DNA from: Sodiomyces alkalinus F11
Taxonomy: Eukaryota > Ascomycota > Sordariomycetes > Glomerellales > Plectosphaerellaceae
Reading direction: 5' to 3'
DNA: 64,000 nucleotides
NCBI RefSeq assembly: GCF_003711515.1
Contig: NW_021167080.1
Coordinates: 2,888,155-2,952,154, forward strand
Of the stretch, positions 57,611 to 64,000 are shown in pieces. The notes under the pieces were generated by a model. That model was not told where the DNA came from, did no database searches, and saw only the letters and a list, made by a program, of their open reading frames with translations. The translations under genes and the position numbers were made by a program. Within the stretch, counting starts at the first letter, position 1. Each line of letters starts with the position of its first letter.

Positions 57611-59929
57611 TCAACCAAACCCCCCCTTCCCCTGCACGCGTCTCACAGCCCCAACGACGCCCTTGGCCCAGCTAAACCACCCCGGCTCAACGCCCAGCGC
57701 GCCCTCGACCTCCCTTCCGCCACGGGGATCGCGCCACACGCCGTCCCGGCGATCCACGGCCCCGTAGGCGGCGGTGTTCTGGACGCGGCGCAGGGCGTCG
57801 ATCCAGGCGCGACAGAGCGGCGGGGAGTCGACCATGAGGTTGGCCTCCTGGGAGTGGCACCAGGTCTGGGTGTCCTGGTTGCCGGAGCCGAGGATGGCGA
57901 CGCGCTCGTCGGCGATGAGGAGCTTGACGTGGCTGGCGCGGGGGCCGGACCATTGGACCAGGGGCTTGGCGTGGTCTTTGGCGACGTACCAGTTGTAGTG
58001 CAGCTTGGAGCGGGCGGGGGTGGGGAGGGAGGTGTGGAGTTTGTGCGAGATGAGTTCGTTGTGGCCTCCTTGCATGGGGAGGAGTTCACCCTGGGGGGGT
58101 GTTGTTGTTAGATGGGGGAGGGGTTGTCAGTTGGGGGGGGAGAAAGCGATGTATATATGGAATATGGATAGGAATAAATGCGGGAAAGAGAGGGGAGGAG
58201 GAGGGAAGCGTACAGTGTCGTTGTAGCCTAGAGAGATGTAGCACCACACGTCTACGCCTCTTTCGCAGGCTTCGGTTATAGCGGGGAGGAGAGGCTCTGC
58301 GTTGAGGGTCGGGGTCTGGATGAAGACGGAGTGTTGGGCGTTGCGGAGGGCGGAGAGCCAGGCTGCGTTTTGCGGGTTGACGATGTCCTGGTTGTTCGGG
58401 AAGCCGTAGGGCGGTCGGTTGACGAGGGCCATGGGGACGGGGTCGTGTGGTGGATGTGGGAGGTAAGGGGTCATTTGTTCGGCCGGGGGGAAGTCTGGGG
58501 GCCGGTGCGAGGCGAGAACGACGTAGCCGGGGTGTAGTGTGTGGTTCAGGTGACGGGTGATGGGTGCGAACGCGTCTTCGCCGGGACGAGCTGTGACGGA
58601 AGCTTGTACGCGGAGGATTTCGGAGGCCTGGTCGTGATCGTAGTGGGGATCGTCGTGGTGGTGCTCGGGGAGGAGGTCGATGTCCGATTCAGGGGCTGGG
58701 GAGGAGGTGGAGGTCGAGGTCCAGGTGGAGGTGGAGGTGGAGGTGCCGCTGTTGGGATCCTGCTCGATCGGAGCAAACGGACTCGTCCAGGTCATCTTGT
58801 CCGGATCAACAACGACAGGAGTGCCTCGCAGTCTTCCGGCGTCGTCGAACAACCGCTCATGACTCTCCGTCCAGCTCGGACAACTATCCTGCGCGCCCGT
58901 GGCGGGCGAACCGATCAACGGCAACCCAGCCCCCAGCCCCTTGCTCCACGTAATCAAGGCCATATCATAGATGGAGTCGACCACCGGGCCCTCGAACTGC
59001 ACGGCCATCTCGAGGTTGTTGGTATCCTGCACGTTGTTGCTCTGCACCAGGGCGATCCTCCGATCGACGACGGTGAACTTGGCGTGGAAGGTGCCCAGCA
59101 AGGGGCGGTGGTAGTTCATGACGTGCAGGTCGAGGTGCGGGATGTCGCTGCGGCGCGGGAGGGCGACCTGGCGGTCGGTGAAGTCGCGCTCGGCGACTTC
59201 GTGGTGCGGGTCGAGGAACTGCTTCAGCGAGCCGCGGTCGTACATGAGCTTCACGACTACCTTGCTGCGGCGTTCGGCGCCGACACGGCGGGAGAGTTCG
59301 CGGAGGGCGTTGGTGAGGAAGGTGGCGGCCACGCCGTTTTGCCAGTAGTTGGTGAAGAGGAGGATTTCCTTTTCGGCGCGGACGATGAGGTTGGACATGT
59401 GGCGCGCGATGTCCGGGGTGCTAGAAGGGGCGAGGGACAGGGGGCTTAGCAATGAGCGTCTGGAGAAGGGAGGGCAAAAGTGTTGGCTGGCTCACGTAGA
59501 GATGATGGTCAGGGGTACAGTTCCGCTGGTGCCCATGAGAGAAGGACTGACGACGGCCTGATCAAGCCTGTCGTCTATGGTCCTCAGCGAGTCACCGTAT
59601 ATCTGGAGGAAAAGATCGCTAGGCTGCGTCTTGCCCCATGTCGCCAGGGCGGACGCCTTGTCTAGCGATGACAGTCCACCGGATGGGGCCACATCGCCGC
59701 TGCTGTTGGCCGGGTGGCTGTCTTTTTCAGCTTCATGACGATGTTGATGTTGATGATGTTGCCAACTCTTGCCATACAACTGGTCCCAGGCCTCGCTTGG
59801 AGTGAGTGAAGGTTCCTTGGCTAACAGTAGGGAAACGCTCTTATGGGCGGAGCAATGGTGATACAGCTCTTCGCTGATGTCCTTCACCTTGTCGATGGTT
59901 TTGGTCAGAGGCGTAGGCGGCATAGTCAT
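57611..59929 (-). CDS. Phospholipase D-family protein with two HKD motifs
   Basis: Three exons on the minus strand: 59929-59496, 59420-58214 and 58090-57611, giving 706 residues. Two HxKx4D motifs are intact: H257-A-K-FTVV-D264 with a following SNN, and H601-V-K-LLIA-D608 with a following SGNQD. This marks the PLD/cardiolipin-synthase/nuclease superfamily, in which two histidines form a covalent phospho-enzyme. The N-terminus MPPTPLTKTIDKVKDISEEL is helical and lacks a signal peptide, PX or PH domain, so it is not the classical Spo14 type. An insert between the motifs holds a Ser/Thr repeat and a His/Asp-rich stretch. Similar genes are common in ascomycetes without assigned substrate; lipid or nucleic acid are both possible. 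ATGs at 59929 and 59923 are equally good starts; a GTG further upstream was rejected. Confidence 0.88.
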
Positions 59930-60559
59930 CTTCTGTCCTGCGTCTGTATCCTGTATTTCTCTGTGTGAAGAAGGGAGAGGAACGTATGAGCGGATAGAAA
60001 GCAAGCTTAGATCCTTCGCCACTGGCCACTTTGGCTTGGCGACTTGGCGATACTTGGACTACGTAAATGTTTGAACACATGGAGTGTCCAACGTGTGGGC
60101 TAGAAGATCCGAGGTCGGTATACAAAGTTAAGCATCGGCGTTGGGCGCAGGAAAGGTTACCACTTGATAGACACCGCCCCCCGACGTTCGACTTCGACTC
60201 GCTACCAAGGCAAAACTGAGTTGCCGCCGTTCCCCTGGCCCGACCATCGAGGACCGCACCCGCCCTTCTGCTCGGCGCACTTGTTCACTTCGCCGTGGCA
60301 CCGTCTGGGCCCTAGTTCTAGCGCGCCATCTCGAACACCACGATCTGCAACGGCAATGTCTCATCACTTTCATCGGAGGCATGAACGTACGTATTGGTGG
60401 GCTACACATCAGCCGTCCGTTCACAGTAACACCAAATCGAGGGGCATGAAAGTTCGTGCATTATCGTCCAAGTCATTGCCCCCCATCAAAACAAAAATTG
60501 ACCGGCTGTGCTGGAAAAAGAAGATAAAAAATAAATGCAAACAGTCCACTGCGGCTCGA
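59930..60559. other. Intergenic, no supported gene
   Basis: It contains the upstream region of the PLD gene and the 3' region of the SPO7 gene. The open frame 60164-60646 runs into antisense SPO7 sequence and is not conserved-looking. Confidence 0.6.
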
Positions 60560-60973
60560 TTACGCCTGTGGCTCGGAGGCGATGCTCAGCTTGGAAGCCG
60601 AACCCCGCGATCCGGGCCGTCTGCTCTCCGTCCTCTCCATCCCTGAACCGGCTCCATCCACGGCGCTGCTTTCTCGCGACAGCGGCGACGGTTTCTCGGG
60701 AGTGACGGACCGGGAATCGGCACGCGGCCGCTTCGGCTTGGTGGAGGAGCTCACGGACAGCTTGCTGCCCCGTCTCGGTTTCTTCTCCTTTTCCGATGTT
60801 GTCGGCCCGGTCGACGATGAGCCCGAGCTAGCCTTTCGGCTGAGGCCGACTGCGGCGGCGGCGGCGGCGGCGGGATCGTCGCTCTCGACGGTCGGAGTGA
60901 TGTTCCGCGGCCGCGGCGATGAGCTGGTAGAGCTGCGGCGGCGCGTGGTGCTGCTGTTGCCGTTGCTGTTGCT

Positions 60974-61008
<35 letters not shown>

Positions 61009-62131
61009 TGTTGCTGTTGCGGCGGCGGTACTGCTTCTCCAGGGCAGCGGCCCGGGGATGCAGCTTGTCCGTGTCGTGGTCTCGGTCGCGGTTCCGGCTG
61101 TGGGTGGCAGCACCAGCACCAGCACCAACACCAACACCAGCAGCGGAGGAGGACGACCGCGTGGACGGCGTGGTCGGCACGCCGGGGACGCGACGCCAGG
61201 GTAACCACCAAAAGATGCCCCAACGCTCCTTGGCCAGGCGGCGGTCCCGTTCCTTCAATTTCTTCCGGAGGAGGGCGCGTCGCTCGTTCTCCCGCTCCCA
61301 GTATTCGGCGCGGTACAGCTCCCAGTTCTCGCGGAAAGCCGGGGTGAAGGGCTTGGCCAGCAAGAGCAGCTTGACGTAGTCGCCGCCCGACGCGAGGTCT
61401 TCCTCATGGCCGTGACCATGACCATGACCATGACCACTGCCGGTGGTAGTAGTACCTCCTCCTTTCTCCTCGTCTTCGGTGGTAACGATAGGTATGGGAG
61501 GGTGGGCACCGGGGGCGAGGCCCAGTTCTTTCTCGACGTCTCGTTGGATGGGGGGGTCGACGTGGCGGTAGGACGAGCTCGCGGTGTGGGAGAAGAGGCC
61601 GTAGGTCAGGAAGAAGCCGATGGTGGAGGCGAGCTCGGCCCACCAGGAGCGGCGGATGAGGACGAGCTTGCAATTGAAAGCGCGCAGGCCGCGGTTGGAG
61701 ACGGCGAACCAGCGACGGGGCCAGCGGATGCCGCGGTCCCAGATGCCCGTAACCCAGACCAGGATGGCGGTCATGATGCCGCCCATAAAACAGAGCTTCT
61801 CGAAGGTCTCGATGCCCCAGTAGACGGAACCCCCGACGCCGCTGCCGTCCTCGCGCGGGGCCAGGAACAGGCCGTAGCCGAAAGCGCCGATCCAAAGGGT
61901 CAGCAGGGCCAGGAAGAAGGTGTGGTGGCGGCGACGGGCACGGAGCTCGAGGAACTGGGCGCGCAGGGAGGCTTCGAGGACGAGGAGGTTCAGGTAGACC
62001 ATGGGCGGGGAGCTGGGTGCGTTGATGAGAGGGTCGGCGAGGGCGGACACGCCGCTGGTTCCGGTGACGGCCTTGGCATCCTTTCCGGGGGCGGGAGCTC
62101 CCTTGACCAGGGAGTCCAAGTGGTCGGCCAT
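60560..62131 (-). CDS. SPO7: Spo7-like regulatory subunit of Nem1 phosphatase
   Basis: A single coding exon on the minus strand, 62131-60560, gives 523 residues. The N-terminal part (VYLNLLVLEASLRAQFLELRARRRHHTFFLALLTLWIG) and the second hydrophobic helix (LCFMGGIMTAILVWVTGIW) are typical of Spo7, followed by the conserved LVLIRRSWWAELASTIGFFLTYGLFSH-type region. A charged segment with YWERENERR and a disordered tail of about 220 residues with an (NSNG)n repeat and Ser/Arg-rich sequence make it about twice the size of yeast Spo7. With Nem1 it forms an ER/nuclear-envelope phosphatase that activates the phosphatidate phosphatase Pah1 and so controls nuclear membrane growth and triacylglycerol synthesis. 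The frame continues upstream to a CCCCCAG acceptor-like site, so an intron in the 5' UTR is likely; no upstream ATG joins it in phase. Confidence 0.9.
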
Positions 62132-63285
62132 GAACTCGTTGGCGTCGCCTGGGGGGGGGGGGTTGAGGGAGGGAGAGAAGACAAGCAACGACAATGGGGT
62201 CGGCTACCTGGTAGACAGGGATGGTTGCATGTAGTTTTTAGGGGGAGAGATGGGTAGATTGGATTGTCGTGAGCGAGGAGCGAGGCGTTGATGTGTTGAT
62301 TGCTGATGGGACGTGACGTGACGTGCTGTGGTTTGGATTTTTGGCTTCCTTTTTTTCTTGGAGTTTCTGGGCTGTCAGCTGTTAGCTGTCAGCTACATGT
62401 CACTGCTGCCTCTACCGTCACTTTGGTGGGTCATGGAATAACTTGAGCTCCGGAAAAGTATTACGTACGTTCTCTATGGGTACATACCTTACGTATTCGT
62501 ACTTAAGACTGGGCCTCTTCCTTAGAGCCTCGGTACACGTACATCGTGCTGCGTCGGAATTACTAATAATAAGGGATACCTTACCTTAAGCTTAGGACCT
62601 ACCTTAGTTATTAGTACCTGCGCAGACAGACACCATCCTCTGTCCACGTGGACTACAGCGAATCAGGCCCATCAGACACATCAGACACATCAGGCAGCAG
62701 TCTTTCTTCTGACTATTCTCCTTTATCTCCTTTCACTCTCCTTTAAATCCTTCCATCCCGCCTCCTCGCGTCTCAAAGCTGTTGACGAATCGAGTGGACG
62801 ACCTCCCGACGGACACGGGGTAACACTTTGGCCCGGCCATTCCCCATTCGCCCCGCTTAACCTCCGGCGACACCACCCGTTAACTCCGAGCTCCGTCCAC
62901 ATCCCTCACTGCTCATCCGAGGATTCCATCCGAGTCATCCCTCCTGCTTTACCCTTTACGCATACGCCGTGCTGCGGTTCTAGCTCCCGCCGTCTTGGAT
63001 CCAACCTTGGTCGATGCTGGTTCATGCTGCGTAGGAGTGTAGTACGTACGGTATCTCTTCTCTTTGTCTCAGCCCCCATCCTACCCCCTGCTGACGTACC
63101 CAACCAGATTGTGCACACCCTTGTCCTCTCCCGTCGCAGTCGCAGTCGCCCTCGCTCTGCCCTCAGCCATCCAATGCCGCGTCTCCCTGTAGCCTTGATC
63201 CTTCCGCCGCCCTCTTAGAACCGTGCCTTTAAAACCCCCCACTCAAGCATCCCACCTTTGGCCAAACCCCCTTCTGAGTCCCGGC
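62132..63285. promoter_or_regulatory. Divergent promoter between SPO7 and Cld1-like gene
   Basis: This 1.15-kb spacer holds three tandem ACGTG units, a GCTGTCAGCTGTTAGCTGTCAGCT repeat (62371-62394), a TACCTTACCTTAAGC motif (62576-62592) and an ACACATCAG-type repeat (62669-62693). Pyrimidine-rich sequence precedes the plus-strand gene. These are possible factor sites; none is proven. Confidence 0.55.
62311..62325. repeat. (ACGTG)3 element
   Basis: Three tandem ACGTG units create two overlapping TGACGT cores, which resemble CRE/ATF-type bZIP half-sites, and ACGTG E-box halves. They lie about 180 bp upstream of the SPO7 start. Confidence 0.8.
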
Positions 63286-64000
63286 ATGCTCCAATTTCAG
63301 CCTCCATCCCTTTCCGCCGTGATCAACGGATCGCGACTCGGTCTCGCTGCGGCTTCCGCTCTGGTGACCAGCACAACTACTCCCACCGCTTGCTCCTCTT
63401 CCCCGGCCTCCATACGTCCCCTCTCGTCCCCCGAAGACGCCGCCGCCCAGCGAAGATCCTACCAGACCGCGACCACCGCGCATAAGACGAGGGATATGTC
63501 CGCCGATGAGAAGGCCAGGCCACAACGGCCCCATATCGCCTGGTTCCCCCTCGGTTACAAGGACGCCGCTTACCAGTGGGTATGTCTGTCTGCGCCTCCC
63601 CCTCCTCTTACCTTACGTGCTGTCGTTACGAGTCGATCAAGTTTTGTTGCCGTCGCTGACATCCGCCACCTTCCGCCATATAAGTGGACAAGTATATCTC
63701 CTACCCTCGCCGAAAGAAACGTCCTCTCCCACATCCCCTACCTCAGAGAGGCGCGAGACCAGCACGCCGCCGCCGCCGCCACCGCCTCGGCCCTCGATGC
63801 CGCCTCCCGCCCCGATCCTTACGGGCCCCGGGTATGGCGGTCACAGATGGTCACCCTCTCGGGCAAGGACCGCGCCCTCAACGAATATTCGATCGAGCGC
63901 GTGGGCGAAGAGGTGGACGACAACCTGGTGGTCCTGCACGGCTACGGCGCCGGACTGGGCTTCTTCTACAAAAACTTCGAGCCCCTGTCGCGGGCGCCCG
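63286..64000 (+). CDS. Cld1/ABHD5-type alpha/beta hydrolase (5' part only)
   Basis: Exon 1 is 63286-63579 and exon 2 starts at 63685 and runs off the window; 203 residues are visible. The N-terminal 75 residues are rich in Ser, Ala, Thr and Arg with almost no acidic residues before about 50, consistent with a mitochondrial presequence. Then come the segment AAYQWWTSISPTLAERNVLSHIPYL and, after WRSQMVTLSG, the oxyanion-region motif VVLHGYGAGLGFFYKNFEPLS. This is the hallmark of the CGI-58/ABHD4/ABHD5 group, to which yeast Cld1, a mitochondrial cardiolipin-specific deacylase, and Ict1, an acyltransferase, belong. The nucleophile GxSxG, which would separate active enzymes from inactive coactivators, lies outside the window. 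The first ATG with a good match to the family order was chosen; a second ATG occurs at 63496. Confidence 0.85.
   Translation, partial: MLQFQPPSLSAVINGSRLGLAAASALVTSTTTPTACSSSPASIRPLSSPEDAAAQRRSYQTATTAHKTRDMSADEKARPQRPHIAWFPLGYKDAAYQWVCLSAPPPPLTLRAVVTSRSSFVAVADIRHLPPYKWTSISPTLAERNVLSHIPYLREARDQHAAAAATASALDAASRPDPYGPRVWRSQMVTLSGKDRALNEYSIERVGEEVDDNLVVLHGYGAGLGFFYKNFEPLSRAP

Noticed and set aside
56744..58111. 455-codon plus-strand frame across the Lam/PLD junction
   Set aside because: It overlaps the Lam C-terminus in another frame, a poly-T spacer and the antisense of the PLD gene; no domain is present.

Overview
The window is nuclear DNA of a filamentous ascomycete, most likely a Sordariomycete. 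The genes have short GT-AG introns (about 50-160 nt, donors mostly GTAAGT, GTATGT or GTGAGT). Their encoded proteins match Pezizomycotina families: a Zn2Cys6 regulator, the STRIPAK protein Mob3, an Nma111 protease and an ArAE-type transporter. Many proteins carry long low-complexity extensions. I see no bacterial operon features, CRISPR array, rRNA or convincing tRNA. Gene models were built by hand from splice signals, and exon phases were checked to sum to whole codons.

Layout, left to right. 16-796 (-): a small three-exon gene or relic whose N-terminus looks like the CCR4-NOT subunit NOT2. 1896-3356 (-): ZNG1/CobW-type zinc-chaperone GTPase with a 12-nt microexon. 3903-6026 (+): Mob3/phocein with poly-Q and poly-KE tails. 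6817-9386 (-): Zn2Cys6 transcription factor. 9387-15835: a 6.4-kb gene-poor stretch with microsatellites and a 9-bp minisatellite. 15836-17477 (+): mARC-like MOSC protein. 17776-21602 (-): condensin SMC2, divergent from 22113-26396 (+): INCENP/Sli15. 28220-31218 (+): a large J-domain protein. 32386-33425 (-): a small Myb/SANT-like nuclear protein. 35722-39187 (+): Nma111 nuclear HtrA-like protease. 40753-41402 (+): AP-2 sigma. 42292-44599 (-): an unrecognised two-zinc-knuckle protein. 45542-46644 (-): IST1. 47307-51176 or 51591 (+): ArAE/DUF2421 membrane transporter interrupted by a perfect 136-bp tandem duplication. 52210-57083 (+): Lam/Ysp2-type GRAM-VASt sterol transfer protein. 57611-59929 (-): phospholipase D-family protein. 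60560-62131 (-): Spo7-like Nem1 phosphatase regulator. 63286-64000 (+, cut by the window edge): Cld1/ABHD5-type alpha/beta hydrolase.

Functional themes. SMC2 and INCENP, two mitotic chromosome factors, share a 510-bp divergent promoter with E2F/MCB-like sites. AP-2 sigma and IST1 belong to membrane trafficking. The last 12 kb groups four lipid-related genes: sterol transfer, PLD, Spo7 and a Cld1-like lipase. This is ordinary housekeeping synteny rather than a biosynthetic cluster; no PKS, NRPS or P450 gene is present.

The points most worth a second look are the frame-breaking tandem duplication in the transporter gene, the NOT2-like chimera at the left edge, the SMC2/INCENP promoter, the ZNG1 microexon, and the TACCTTA-type motif family scattered through the intergenic DNA.
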